Source: Paenibacillus woosongensis (GTDB lineage Bacteria; Bacillota; Bacilli; Paenibacillales; Paenibacillaceae). Taken from it: a stretch of 64,000 nt of DNA. The stretch is taken from positions 1,550,001 to 1,614,000 of the forward strand of contig NZ_CP126084.1 in assembly GCF_030122845.1 (NCBI RefSeq), written 5' to 3'. Shown here piece by piece: positions 8,370 to 17,160 of this stretch (positions are counted from its first letter, which is position 1; each line of letters opens with the position of its first letter). The notes beneath the pieces were generated by a model, which did no database searches, was not told where the DNA came from, and saw only the letters and a list, made by a program, of their open reading frames with translations. Position numbers and translations under genes: made by a program.

Positions 8370-8534
8370 ATTGGTTCCCCCTAATTCCTATGCTGAACAA
8401 TGGTGCTGCCGTTTTCCACTTCCGACTATATTGACATATAATACAAATGAAATCAACAACGATGCTGTAATAATTAAATAATGCTTGCTACTGCGGCATC
8501 TCTTGTTGTATGGTTAAATCAATCGCATAGTGAT

Positions 8535-8627
8535 ACGGGAGCTTGAGAGGAATCAGGCTGAGATTGCAGTTTAATCCGCTGCTGACCGTTAATCTGATCT
8601 GGATAATGCCAGCGTAGATAATCCGTT
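8535..8627 (+). ncRNA. TPP riboswitch (thi box) of ykoEDC
   Basis: The conserved thi-box elements appear in order: ACGGGAGC, GGCTGAGA, GCTGACCG, CTGATCTGGATAATGCCAGCG and the closing P1 strand ATCCGT. An intrinsic terminator follows 35 bases downstream, just before the transporter genes. TPP binding is therefore expected to end transcription and shut down thiamine-precursor uptake. Confidence 0.92.
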
Positions 8628-8661
8628 GTTCAAGGTCTCTTCGTGCCTATGAACCTATACA

Positions 8662-8690
8662 GCCGCCTGAGCATATCCAGCGGTTTTTTT
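8662..8690 (+). terminator. Riboswitch expression-platform terminator
   Basis: GCCGCCTG and CAGCGG pair around a short loop, followed by seven T. It lies between the TPP aptamer and ykoE, and it overlaps the region where a longer but unsupported reading frame for YkoE could start. Confidence 0.8.
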
Positions 8691-8744
8691 GTTTTGTTTA
8701 GCCATACTATTTCAAAGAGGCAAGAAGAAGGGGAGATGACGGTA

Positions 8745-9347
8745 ATGCAAAATGCAGTACAAAGAAAAGGCGGTCGGGGGCTGAAGCTGAGCGATTTGCT
8801 CGTAACGATTTTCGTCTCAATCGTCCTGGGAGTAGTTTATTATTTTTGGAGCGCGGTTTATAATCTGTTCTCGTTTTTTCCGCAGGCGGATGAGCTCGTC
8901 TACGGCATGTGGTTCATGGCGTCGACGCTGGTATTTTTATTGATTCGCAAGCCTGGCGTAGCTCTAATCGCTGAAATTGCCGCCGCGCATGTATCGATAT
9001 TGTTCGGCAGCGAGTGGGGCATACAGCTTGTCATGTACAGTGTGCTCCAAGGGCTGGGTGCCGAATTGGTATTCGCGGCATTCCGCTACAAGAACTATTC
9101 GGCATCGGTGGCGGCTTTGGCGGGTGTAGCCGCAGCGGTAGGTTCGCTGATCCCGGACATTTATTACGGATACATCCAGGATTATCCGACCTGGCTGCTG
9201 ATTGCCAAATACGGCATGCGCGCCATCAGTTCTGCCCTGATTTGCGGATATCTGGCCTATGGAATCGTGAAGGCAGTAGAGGCTACGGGAGTAACCAATT
9301 TGCTGCGTCCTGTTGAGGATAAAGATTATGCGGCGCTGGACGATTAA
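8745..9347 (+). CDS. ykoE: YkoE: ECF transporter S component for thiamine/hydroxymethylpyrimidine
   Basis: A 200-residue membrane protein with about five hydrophobic segments (first LLVTIFVSIVLGVVYYFW), matching the YkoE substrate-capture subunit of energy-coupling-factor transporters for thiamine or its pyrimidine moiety. The start chosen is ATG 8745, because AAGGGGAG lies nine bases upstream. Earlier in-frame ATG codons lie inside the riboswitch terminator or abut the ribosome site. It is the first gene of ykoEDC under a TPP riboswitch. It is followed after three bases by the ATPase gene. Confidence 0.9.
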   Translation: MQNAVQRKGGRGLKLSDLLVTIFVSIVLGVVYYFWSAVYNLFSFFPQADELVYGMWFMASTLVFLLIRKPGVALIAEIAAAHVSILFGSEWGIQLVMYSVLQGLGAELVFAAFRYKNYSASVAALAGVAAAVGSLIPDIYYGYIQDYPTWLLIAKYGMRAISSALICGYLAYGIVKAVEATGVTNLLRPVEDKDYAALDD

Positions 9348-9350
9348 GCG

Positions 9351-10961
9351 ATGATGCCTATATTGACATCCGCCGCAGCAAGTGACCAGCAGAACCGGGC
9401 AGCGGCTATAGCAGCGGGCGTAACCGGGCTTCGGCTCAAGTTCCCCGGTGAGGAACGCTTCGTTTTTAAAGATCTTACGCTGCATGTACAGCAGGGGGAG
9501 AAGGTATTGCTGCTGGGCCCGAGCGGGAGCGGGAAATCTACCCTGCTGCAGGTGCTCTCAGGTATTATACCTTCGCTTGTCGAGGTGCCCATGCGCTGCG
9601 AAGAGCGGATACAGCCCCCATCCTGGGGATTCGTGTTTCAAGACCCGGATACCCAATTTTGTATGCCTTATGTGGATGAGGAGCTAGCCTTTGTTCTCGA
9701 AAATCTTGCCGTTCCGCAAAACGAGATGCAGGGACGAATGGGGGAGGTGCTCGAGGCGGTCGGCCTTCATATGCCGGAGCTGCATGTCCAAATCGACACA
9801 TTGTCCCAGGGGATGAAGCAGCGGCTGGCTCTGGCCTCGGTGCTGCTCTCCAATCCCCAGGTGCTCTTTCTAGACGAGCCCTCCGCGCTGCTTGATCCGG
9901 AAGGCCGGGAACAGATTTGGGAGACAGTCAAGAAGATCTCCCCCGATCGAACGCTAATTATTGTCGAGCATCGGATTGAGGAAATTGCCGGTTTTGTCGA
10001 CCGGGTCGTTCTCTTTGGTCCGGAAGGACAGCTGCTCGGACAGGGAACGCCGCAAGAGGTGTTCAGCACGTATCAATCCGAGCTGAAGGAGTTCGGTATT
10101 TGGTATCCCGGCGTATGGGAGCATTATTTCTTATCGCCGGAGGGAGAGGCGCTTCTTGAACCAGTTCCTCAGGATGCGCAGGCATCCTCTGGAACGACCT
10201 TGAAGCTGCTGGAGCTGTCCCGGTTCAAGGGCCTCAGGCACGGCAAACCGGTCATTAAGATCGAGCAGGCTTCCGTTTCCCCAGGCGACTTCATTGCGAT
10301 TACCGGGCCAAACGGAGCGGGAAAGAGCTCGCTGCTGCTGAGCCTGATGGGACTGCTTCGCTCGGAAGGAACTTATTTACTAATTGGAGAGCCTTTGGAT
10401 GACAGGGCGCCCGGCCGGAGCGCAAGGAAGGGCCGCTGGCGCAGGAACAAGCGAGATAAGCATGTAGAGCAGGCTGCATCCCATATCGGCTTTGTGTTCC
10501 AGAATCCAGAATTTCAATTCGTTGCTGAGCAGGTGGCAGAGGAAATCGCTTTTTCCTTGCGGCTGGAAGGATTAACGGAGAAGCTCGTAGCGGAGCGGGT
10601 CGACGATGCTATGTTGACCTTTGGCCTAGAGGGGCTGAATCACCGCCATCCTTATCAGCTCTCCCTTGGGCAAAAGCGGAGATTAAGCGTGGCTGGCGCT
10701 GCGGTGTTGAATAAACCCATTCTGCTGCTGGACGAACCAACCTTCGGCCAGGATGCCGTAAATACCTTTGCGATTCTGCAGGTTTGCGAGAAGCTGCGCC
10801 GACAGGGAACCTCGATTATCATGGTAACGCATGAAGAGAAGATTGCGGATATCATTGCAACCCATCGTTGGGAGGTCCGGGAAGGATCAGTCGTGTCCCA
10901 GCGGAGGACGGAGCGGGGAGAGCGGATAAGGCGCCTTGCACAGGAAGAGGGAAACCGATGA
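9351..10961 (+). CDS. ykoD: YkoD: duplicated ECF/ABC ATPase
   Basis: A 536-residue protein with two fused ABC ATPase domains. Domain 1 has Walker A GPSGSGKST (~residue 56), signature LSQGMKQR and Walker B VLFLDEPS. Domain 2 has Walker A GPNGAGKSS (~320), signature LSLGQKRR and Walker B ILLLDEPT. It powers substrate uptake by YkoE with the transmembrane coupling subunit YkoC. The inter-domain region includes a basic insert after the second Walker A (around 365-375). The ribosome site is weak (GCTGGACG), consistent with translational coupling to ykoE, which ends three bases earlier. The stop overlaps the ykoC start as ATGA. Confidence 0.92.
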   Translation: MMPILTSAAASDQQNRAAAIAAGVTGLRLKFPGEERFVFKDLTLHVQQGEKVLLLGPSGSGKSTLLQVLSGIIPSLVEVPMRCEERIQPPSWGFVFQDPDTQFCMPYVDEELAFVLENLAVPQNEMQGRMGEVLEAVGLHMPELHVQIDTLSQGMKQRLALASVLLSNPQVLFLDEPSALLDPEGREQIWETVKKISPDRTLIIVEHRIEEIAGFVDRVVLFGPEGQLLGQGTPQEVFSTYQSELKEFGIWYPGVWEHYFLSPEGEALLEPVPQDAQASSGTTLKLLELSRFKGLRHGKPVIKIEQASVSPGDFIAITGPNGAGKSSLLLSLMGLLRSEGTYLLIGEPLDDRAPGRSARKGRWRRNKRDKHVEQAASHIGFVFQNPEFQFVAEQVAEEIAFSLRLEGLTEKLVAERVDDAMLTFGLEGLNHRHPYQLSLGQKRRLSVAGAAVLNKPILLLDEPTFGQDAVNTFAILQVCEKLRRQGTSIIMVTHEEKIADIIATHRWEVREGSVVSQRRTERGERIRRLAQEEGNR

Positions 10962-11758
10962 AACAATTTCTAACGCCTAGGCGAACAACCTGGCTGCACC
11001 GTGCTAATCCTGCCGCCAAGCTGGGGATGATCGTGCTGCTGTTTCTATTGACCTTATTTACGCATAGCTTGGATTTTATTGCTTATCAGGCCATAACTGT
11101 CTTTCTCGTTCTATTTCTGATGAGCGGGCATCCTCCATGGAAAATCATGCTGCTGCTTCTCCCTCTGCTGCTCGTATTTGTATCCTCCTCCATTACGATG
11201 ATCCTCTTTGGCAAAGGGGATACGCTTTGGTGGAAATGGGGAATCATCCGCATATCAGAGGAAAGCTTCTATCGGGGAATTCATATCGGCTTCAAATCGG
11301 TTACTTTTGCCGCTGAGGGTTTGCTGTATGTACTAACGACCTCTTCGGTCGCCTTGTTTTATGCCCTGATGCAGAAAGTTAAGCTTGCACCGAAATACGC
11401 CTACAGCTTCATGGCCTCGGTCCGGCTGCTGCCGATGGTATGGGAGGAGTTCCTGATCCGGCGCAGCGCTCTGCAGATTCGCGGGGTACGGCATAGCCGC
11501 GGCGTCCGCGGCTGGATCGAGCAAGCCAAGCTGTATGCTGTGCCGCTGTTATCGCAAAGCATTCGCCGGGCTCACCGCGTAGCGGTAGCTATGGAATCCA
11601 AGTCGTTCCACAATAGCCGGCGCAGAACCTATTATTATACCTCTGAATTTACGTTATACGATCTGGGGCTGCTGCTTTTGCTGGCCTCCGCAGTCGCAGC
11701 GGCTTACAGTCTGGCGAATATACATCCTTTGTTTGGAATTTCGGATGTACGATACTGA
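10958..11758 (+). CDS. ykoC: YkoC: ECF transporter T component
   Basis: A 266-residue membrane coupling subunit with about five spans and the CbiQ/EcfT coupling helix region containing two Ala-Arg-Gly-like motifs (IRGVRHSRGVRG and AMESKSFHN), which contact the ATPases. The start ATG overlaps the YkoD stop and has AGGAAGAGGG upstream. With YkoE and YkoD it forms a dedicated thiamine/HMP importer. A long hairpin terminator follows immediately. Confidence 0.9.
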   Translation: MKQFLTPRRTTWLHRANPAAKLGMIVLLFLLTLFTHSLDFIAYQAITVFLVLFLMSGHPPWKIMLLLLPLLLVFVSSSITMILFGKGDTLWWKWGIIRISEESFYRGIHIGFKSVTFAAEGLLYVLTTSSVALFYALMQKVKLAPKYAYSFMASVRLLPMVWEEFLIRRSALQIRGVRHSRGVRGWIEQAKLYAVPLLSQSIRRAHRVAVAMESKSFHNSRRRTYYYTSEFTLYDLGLLLLLASAVAAAYSLANIHPLFGISDVRY

Positions 11759-11770
11759 ATAGCACGAACC

Positions 11771-11810
11771 ATAGAAGTCCAGATTCGCCTGTGCGAATTT
11801 GGACTTCTAT
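11771..11810. terminator. Bidirectional terminator
   Basis: ATAGAAGTCCAGATTCG and CGAATTTGGACTTCTAT form a stem of about 17 pairs between convergent ykoC and the YheC/YheD gene. Confidence 0.85.
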
Positions 11811-11818
11811 TAGTTATG

Positions 11819-12910
11819 TCAGTCTTGAATTTTATCTCGGTCATATAAATATCTCGCGAAATCCATAGGCCGCTGATACGTATCTTTCCAAATGCCTGTC
11901 AATCCGGCCTTTCTGAAACCGTAACGCTGATCTCTGCCATTGCATTCGATGAAATAGAGCTGCCCTTTCTCAGTCAAGCCAATGTCGATCCCGATGTCTG
12001 CGAGCAGAGGGAGGCGTGAGGATAAATGCTTCGCTATGGTGAGCGATACATATTCTACATGGTAAAGGATATCCGGTACCGTTTTTGGGGGAAGACATTG
12101 CGCCAGCACTTCTACGGGATATGGCTGTCCCCCTTTGCCAAGGTTAGAGAGAAAGCTGTTCATGGGAGCGATCTTGACGAACATCCCAGTGATGCCCCAT
12201 GTGCCGAAGGCGCCGCGCTGAACGGTAACGCGCAGGTCTAGCGGCCTGGCATCGTATTCAGCAAGCGGAATGCGCTGCTGTATGAGATAGGGGGTTTGGA
12301 CGAACCTGCGATGAAGCCATGCCGGAACATTCTCTTTGGCGATTCTGTCCGTGATCCATCCTCTCTTTGTTTTGCCAGGGTACATTAACTTCCAGGTCGC
12401 ATCGTCCCGCCGGATTCTCATAATTCCGTAGCCGACCGAACCGCGTACAGGCTTCAGCACAAGATCATCGTATTTCGCCATCATTCTTCGCAGAGAAGCG
12501 GGAGAAGCTTCTGCGGTTTCCGGAAGATATTCCGATAGACGAGGGTCCTCCTGCAAGATACGGTGGATGACGTTTTTTCCATAACGGTTGTTTACGTTAA
12601 AGATGCAAACCCCTTGCGATATAAGGGAGTTGATTTTACGGTGCGAGCCTGCATCCTTGTAGAGAGCACGGTTATGAATGACCCTCGGCGTAGGGATCGT
12701 CTTTTTGACATAATCGTAGCCATCCTGTACGTACGCAACACTTCTGTTTGATCCGGTATCGATATCCCCTAATCTCAGAAAGCAAGGAATGAATCCGTTT
12801 GCCCGCGCCGCCTCTTCATAATTAGCTATTGATTCCTGGCCGGTTTTACGCTGGGGAATTCCCCGGTACATGCTGGAGTTTAGCAGAATACCGACACGGT
12901 CTTGCCCCAT
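11819..12910 (-). CDS. YheC/YheD-family spore coat-associated ATP-grasp protein
   Basis: A 363-residue protein of the YheC/YheD family, which in Bacillus associates with the endospore coat. It has an N-terminal domain, then an ATP-grasp fold: KPVRGSVGYGIMRI (glycine-rich loop), IQQRIPLAEYDARPLDLRVTVQ, and the metal-binding end LYFIECNGRDQR. ATP-grasp enzymes join a carboxylate to a nucleophile, and the substrate here is unknown. The start ATG follows GGAGG. It is divergent from the first gene of the spore glycan cluster. The upstream minus strand contains CATAAATTA, which matches the sigma-K -10 pattern. Confidence 0.88.
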   Translation of the reverse strand: MGQDRVGILLNSSMYRGIPQRKTGQESIANYEEAARANGFIPCFLRLGDIDTGSNRSVAYVQDGYDYVKKTIPTPRVIHNRALYKDAGSHRKINSLISQGVCIFNVNNRYGKNVIHRILQEDPRLSEYLPETAEASPASLRRMMAKYDDLVLKPVRGSVGYGIMRIRRDDATWKLMYPGKTKRGWITDRIAKENVPAWLHRRFVQTPYLIQQRIPLAEYDARPLDLRVTVQRGAFGTWGITGMFVKIAPMNSFLSNLGKGGQPYPVEVLAQCLPPKTVPDILYHVEYVSLTIAKHLSSRLPLLADIGIDIGLTEKGQLYFIECNGRDQRYGFRKAGLTGIWKDTYQRPMDFARYLYDRDKIQD

Positions 12911-12945
12911 GGATTTTCCTCCTTTTTGTTTACGTCTCTTACGAA

Positions 12946-12954
12946 TAATTTATG
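12946..12954 (-). promoter_or_regulatory. Sigma-K-like -10 element upstream of YheC/YheD gene
   Basis: On the minus strand the bases read CATAAATTA, a full match to the CATANNNTA -10 pattern of mother-cell sigma-K promoters. An AC dinucleotide lies 18 bases upstream, close to the expected spacing. The rest of the 200-base divergent region holds a hairpin (GCCTGTTTT...AAAACAGGC, about 12996-13023). Confidence 0.4.
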
Positions 12955-13112
12955 TGTAATGTCCTAAAAAGCGTGGACGACTGTGCTGTAGCAACAGCCT
13001 GTTTTAGGGCGAAAAACAGGCTGCAGGATGCTTTCTGGGGTTATTAACCTTACCGGAGGAATATGCATATTTTGGAATGTGGGTGTAATTTTGCGGGGAG
13101 GAAGCGGATCGA

Positions 13113-14270
13113 ATGAGCAGACTAAAAGTAGCGGTCATTACGCCAGGAACCTTTATGATTCCATCAGGACATAGCAGCTCCGTCGAACGGGTAATCGAGA
13201 AGGTGGCTTCATTGGCTGCAAGCGAACTGGATATTCGAATATTCGGCTTATCGGACGGTCAGATCCAAAGCCCGGGGAGCCCGGCATCTATCCCTTGCTT
13301 TCGCATGCCTGGCGGCAGGTTATATTTAACTTCGCTGCTGAGCCACTTGAGAAAGTGGCATCCTGACCGGATCGATGTTCATAATCGCCCATTGCTTGCT
13401 TATCAATTGAAGAGCAGGCTGCCGATGGCCAAGGTATTCCTGACCTTTCATTCAACAACTTATTTTTCTGCCTCCTATCAGTCGGCTGCAGGGATGCGCT
13501 GTTTATTGGATAAGGTGGATCGAATCATCGTGAACAGCGAATTTTTGCAGCAGGAGCTTCGTCGGCGTTTTCCAGCGCTTCAGACGCCGGTTTCCGTTAA
13601 TCCACTGGGGGTAAGTCTCGAAGATTTCACGCCGCGATGGACCTCGCCCGGTGAATACTTAAGACAGGCCAGGCTTGCGGATTTGGGGTGGAGGCAACGT
13701 AAAATTATTCTGTTCATCGGCCGCTTGCTGCCTTCCAAGGGAGTTCATCATTTGCTGAAGGCTCTGCCTGCAATTTTGCAGCAAGAGAAGGATGCGATGC
13801 TCGTTATTGTAGGCGGCGCATATTACGGAATCAACCGGGAGAGTCAGTATGTCAGGCGACTGAAAAGAATGGCGGAGTCGCTTGGGGATAGAGTGGCGTT
13901 TCTTCCGTATGCACCTTATCCAAGCGTTGCCGATTGGTATAACTTGGCCGATCTTGTGGTCGTTCCGTCCGGGGAAGAAGAGGCCTTCGGTTTGGTCAAC
14001 GTTGAGGCGATGGCTTCGGCGGTTCCTATCGTGGCCAGCCGGGCTGGAGGCATCCCCGAAGTCGTCATTGATGGAGAATCTGGCATGCTCCTTCCGCCGG
14101 CTTCGATACCCAAGGATCTGGCGAAGGGCATTGTTGCTATGCTTGGCAGCGAAGAGATGCGCAAGAAGATGGGGCGGGCAGGCCGGGAGCTGGCGCGCCG
14201 CAGGTTTCGTTGGCAGCATACTTCGGCCCGTTGGGTCCGCTTGATGAAAGGCCAGAAGGCAAGCAGGTAG
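13113..14270 (+). CDS. GT4-family glycosyltransferase (CotSA-like)
   Basis: A 385-residue GT-B fold enzyme of family 4. The N-terminal acceptor domain begins KVAVITPGTF, and the linker is followed by the donor-site motifs ILFIGRLLPSKGVHHLLKAL and EEEAFGLVNVEAMASAVPIVAS (the E-x7-E nucleotide-sugar motif). It transfers a sugar from a nucleotide donor. The closest named analogue is the spore-coat protein CotSA of B. subtilis, which pairs with YheC/YheD-like genes nearby. The start ATG has GGGGAGG upstream. It is a single-gene unit ending at a strong terminator, at the left border of the glycan cluster. Confidence 0.88.
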   Translation: MSRLKVAVITPGTFMIPSGHSSSVERVIEKVASLAASELDIRIFGLSDGQIQSPGSPASIPCFRMPGGRLYLTSLLSHLRKWHPDRIDVHNRPLLAYQLKSRLPMAKVFLTFHSTTYFSASYQSAAGMRCLLDKVDRIIVNSEFLQQELRRRFPALQTPVSVNPLGVSLEDFTPRWTSPGEYLRQARLADLGWRQRKIILFIGRLLPSKGVHHLLKALPAILQQEKDAMLVIVGGAYYGINRESQYVRRLKRMAESLGDRVAFLPYAPYPSVADWYNLADLVVVPSGEEEAFGLVNVEAMASAVPIVASRAGGIPEVVIDGESGMLLPPASIPKDLAKGIVAMLGSEEMRKKMGRAGRELARRRFRWQHTSARWVRLMKGQKASR

Positions 14271-14280
14271 CAGGCCAAAC

Positions 14281-14336
14281 AAAAGACTATACTCGGACTC
14301 GCGGAATGATCCGCCCGAGTATAGTCTTTTGTCTTT
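14281..14336 (+). terminator. Intrinsic terminator
   Basis: AAAAGACTATACTCGG pairs with CCGAGTATAGTCTTTT (16 pairs) with an additional inner hairpin (GCGGAATGATCCGC), followed by GTCTTTTT. Confidence 0.9.
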
Positions 14337-14465
14337 TTCCGGACGGAAAAGGACTGTACGTTTGCCGTTGCAATGCCCCCCTGCAAACATACACTGTAAA
14401 AGGTAGTACAAAAAGCCCTATTCGTTCTCCGATGCAGAAGCAGCTGGGACAGGGAGGTGAATAAC

Positions 14466-15281
14466 ATGCTTAGGAAACGCAAGCTGGCACGCCGCTCAGC
14501 GCGGCAGATCCCATACTACAAACGGCCCAATTGGCGCGTGACAAATCATCCAAACCCAGCAGTGTCTATCATTGTTCCAGCGATGAACGAGAGAAGTACA
14601 TTAAAGGGCGTTCTCTATGAAGCTCGCAGGGTTCATCCTCGCAGCGAAGTCATCGTCGTGGCTAACGGATCGACGGATGGAACAGAAACCTTGGCCAGGA
14701 GATGCGGCGCCCGCGTCATCGCGGCTGCGGAGCCGCTCGGACATGATGTTGGACGCCGTGTCGGCGCTGAGGCTGCAAGAGGACAAATATTATTATTTAT
14801 TGACGCTGATATGGTTATTCCTGCTAGGGAGCTTCGGCCCTTCATTAAGGCGGTACACGAGGGAGTGGACGTGGCTTTGAACGATTACTCGGGGCTCATG
14901 GCAGGCCGGGAAGTTCATCCCGTCGTGTTGGCTAAATTTTCGCTGAATGCCATGCTGGGCCGATCCGATTTGAAAGGAGCTTCCCTGACGGCGGTTCCTC
15001 ATGCCATGAGTCGCAAGGCGATCGAAGCCATTGGGTATAGCGCGCTGGAGGTGCCGCCGCTGGCCCTGGCAATTGCGGTGCTTCGAGGATGCAAAGTAAA
15101 AGCCGTGCACGCCATTCAAGTCGGCAGAATAAATCCGGTTAAATACAAAAACAGGAGAGCTGATCCGCTAATCAGCCTGATCGCTAGAGATCATTTGGAA
15201 GCCGTGCATCGACTCATTCTAGAACAAGGCCCGCGTGGGGGATATGGGGACCTCGGACGCAGGCGAGACAAGGTGAGGTGA
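14466..15281 (+). CDS. GT2-family glycosyltransferase with basic N-terminal tail
   Basis: A 271-residue GT-A fold enzyme. Residues 1-25 are rich in Arg and Lys (LRKRKLARRSAR). The catalytic core follows with SIIVPAMNER, ANGSTDGTETL and the metal-binding FIDADMVIP. GTG 14457 lies inside the AGGGAGGTGA ribosome site, so ATG 14466 is the start. Its closest relative in the window is the next gene: the two share GHDVxRxxGAxxAxG, NAMLGRSDLKGxSLTAVPHAxSRxA and an RDHLEA-like end, so they are a tandem duplication. The basic tail recurs in other enzymes of this cluster and is probably a localisation signal. The acceptor is unknown. Confidence 0.85.
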   Translation: MLRKRKLARRSARQIPYYKRPNWRVTNHPNPAVSIIVPAMNERSTLKGVLYEARRVHPRSEVIVVANGSTDGTETLARRCGARVIAAAEPLGHDVGRRVGAEAARGQILLFIDADMVIPARELRPFIKAVHEGVDVALNDYSGLMAGREVHPVVLAKFSLNAMLGRSDLKGASLTAVPHAMSRKAIEAIGYSALEVPPLALAIAVLRGCKVKAVHAIQVGRINPVKYKNRRADPLISLIARDHLEAVHRLILEQGPRGGYGDLGRRRDKVR

Positions 15282-15286
15282 GAGGC

Positions 15287-16390
15287 ATGCAGAGAAGAAA
15301 ATACGAAATGTTGATAAGCAGGCGGCGCTCTGCCGATCAATTTCAAGTCCGAAGACGCCCCAGCCATCAGCAGCGGAAAAGAGCTTCAAAACCGCAAATG
15401 AAATCCAGAATGAGATGGGAAGAGCTTGAGGAGAAGGCTTATTGTGCCGGTAATGCCGCGGCTGTATCGCAGATGGAAAACCCGCACTCGTATGAGCATA
15501 TGCAGACTTCCTATAAGGAATGGTATGGGGAAAAATGCAATAAAACACTGCCTTGGCGAAGCGTGCTGGCCATTTCGAATGCTTACCGCCGCGGGTACAA
15601 CAGGATTGCAAAGCAGACGGTACATGGAATTCCGTTGCCGCTGTATGGGAAGGCGTCAGCGGTTGTTTCTGCCTGCAATGAGGGGAGCACGATTGCAGCC
15701 GTTATAGCTGAATTGCTTCGGCTGCCCATTCAGGAAATTATCGTCGTACTGAACGGGTGCAAGGATGGCAGCTTTCGTTCAATCGAAAGCAATGAGCGAG
15801 TAACGGTAGTAAGCTACCCTGAGAGGCTGGGGCATGATGTGGCCCGCGCTATAGGAGCCTCGCTTGCTAGCGGCGATACCGTGTTGTTCGCGGACGGCGA
15901 CATTGTCCTTGCTGCTGAGGACTTTGCTCCATTTCTAGTGGAAGCCGAAAATGGGATTGATGTGGTTCTGAATGACATTTCCCCCTACTTGCCGCCATTC
16001 TCCAAACAGGATGCTGTGACCCACAGCAAGATGTTTCTTAACTATATGCTGGGGCGCCCCGATTTGAAGGCAAATTCCTTGACCGCTGTTCCCCATGCTT
16101 TGTCCCGGCGGGCCCTGGCTTCTCTTGGAACCACAGCGCTAATCGTGCCGCCGAAGGCACAGGCGCTGGCGATCGCGCAGGGATTGAAGATCCGGGCTCC
16201 ACGCCCGGTGGATGTGGTGAGAAACAACCGGCTGCGCAGCGGAAATGTCGGCAACGGAAATGAAGTATCCCGGCTGATCCTTGGCGATCATATCGAAGCG
16301 TTTGAAGCAGTAATGCGCCTGCAGGGGCGCAGACTGAATATGACAAGGCTGCCGCGCAGCGAGCTGGCTAGAAAGAGGAATGGCAGATGA
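15287..16390 (+). CDS. GT2-family glycosyltransferase with long basic N-terminal extension
   Basis: A 367-residue paralogue of the preceding enzyme. About 115 extra N-terminal residues include an Arg/Lys-rich stretch (residues ~2-42) and a degenerate form of the aromatic-x-x-Gly repeat (NAYRRGYNRI, ~106-115). The catalytic part has SAVVSACNEG, VLNGCKDGSF and FADGDIVLA. ATG 15287 is chosen, with AAGGTGAGGTGAG upstream. GTG 15278 overlaps the previous stop and is less likely. It overlaps the next gene by ATGA, so the three genes from 14466 are probably cotranscribed. Donor and acceptor are unknown. Confidence 0.84.
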   Translation: MQRRKYEMLISRRRSADQFQVRRRPSHQQRKRASKPQMKSRMRWEELEEKAYCAGNAAAVSQMENPHSYEHMQTSYKEWYGEKCNKTLPWRSVLAISNAYRRGYNRIAKQTVHGIPLPLYGKASAVVSACNEGSTIAAVIAELLRLPIQEIIVVLNGCKDGSFRSIESNERVTVVSYPERLGHDVARAIGASLASGDTVLFADGDIVLAAEDFAPFLVEAENGIDVVLNDISPYLPPFSKQDAVTHSKMFLNYMLGRPDLKANSLTAVPHALSRRALASLGTTALIVPPKAQALAIAQGLKIRAPRPVDVVRNNRLRSGNVGNGNEVSRLILGDHIEAFEAVMRLQGRRLNMTRLPRSELARKRNGR

Positions 16391-17133
16391 GCGAGGAGAA
16401 GCTGACCAGCATCATTATCCCGACTCATAACGGATTGCCTTTGCTGGCCTCCTGCATCGAATCGATCCGCCGGCATACCGAAGTTCCGTATGAAATTATC
16501 GTCGTCGACAACGGATCTACGGATGGGACGAAGGAATATTGCATTCAAGAAGGTCTTACATTTATAGCGCTGCCTACAAACGAAGGATTTCCGGCCGCAT
16601 GCAATAGAGGGCTAGCCATCGCTTCCGGCGACCAACTGCTGCTTCTGAATAACGATGTCATCGTCACGCCGCAATGGCTGTCCAACATGCTTCTTGCGCT
16701 TTACAGTGCGGAAGACGTAGGAATCGTGGGGCCGGTTACGAACTATGCGAGCGGACGCCAGCAAGTGGATGTTGTATGGGATACACAGGAAGAGTTCATG
16801 CAAATCGCATGCAGGCATAACCGCTCAAATCCGGCCAAGTGGCTCGAAGCCCAGCGTATTGTCGGCCTGTGCTTCTTATTCAAACGAAAGTTGTGGGAAA
16901 TCGTCGGACCGTTCGATGAGCGATTCTCGCCAGGGCATTACGAGGATGATGATTACTGCTACCGTGCCCGTCAGCATGGCTTTCGGCTGATTATCAGCGG
17001 GGATACACTCGTATATCATATTGGAAGCGCCAGCTTTGCGTCAGCAAATCCAGGCGGCTGGAACGACTTGATCGAGAGCAATCGTCAGAAATTTATCGAT
17101 AAGTGGGGGATCGACCCATGGATATACCTTTGA
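16387..17133 (+). CDS. GT2-family glycosyltransferase (rhamnosyltransferase-like)
   Basis: A 248-residue GT-A enzyme: TSIIIPTHNG, VVDNGSTDGTKEY, LLLNNDVIVTPQWL (the DxV/NNDV metal site) and FDERFSPGHYEDDDYCYRARQHG, the ED-rich catalytic region typical of GT2 enzymes that add rhamnose or related sugars. The last residues (WGIDPWIYL) end compactly, with no extra domain. It is translationally coupled to the upstream GT2 by ATGA. Its core is closely similar to the GT2 domain at 18969, so the two probably derive from duplication. Confidence 0.88.
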   Translation: MSEEKLTSIIIPTHNGLPLLASCIESIRRHTEVPYEIIVVDNGSTDGTKEYCIQEGLTFIALPTNEGFPAACNRGLAIASGDQLLLLNNDVIVTPQWLSNMLLALYSAEDVGIVGPVTNYASGRQQVDVVWDTQEEFMQIACRHNRSNPAKWLEAQRIVGLCFLFKRKLWEIVGPFDERFSPGHYEDDDYCYRARQHGFRLIISGDTLVYHIGSASFASANPGGWNDLIESNRQKFIDKWGIDPWIYL

Positions 17134-17160
17134 CAAAAACGGCTTTGGGGAGGGAAGCAG

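Noticed and set aside
13659-14482. Minus-strand frames opposite the GT4 gene
   Set aside because: Low-complexity shadows of a conserved glycosyltransferase.
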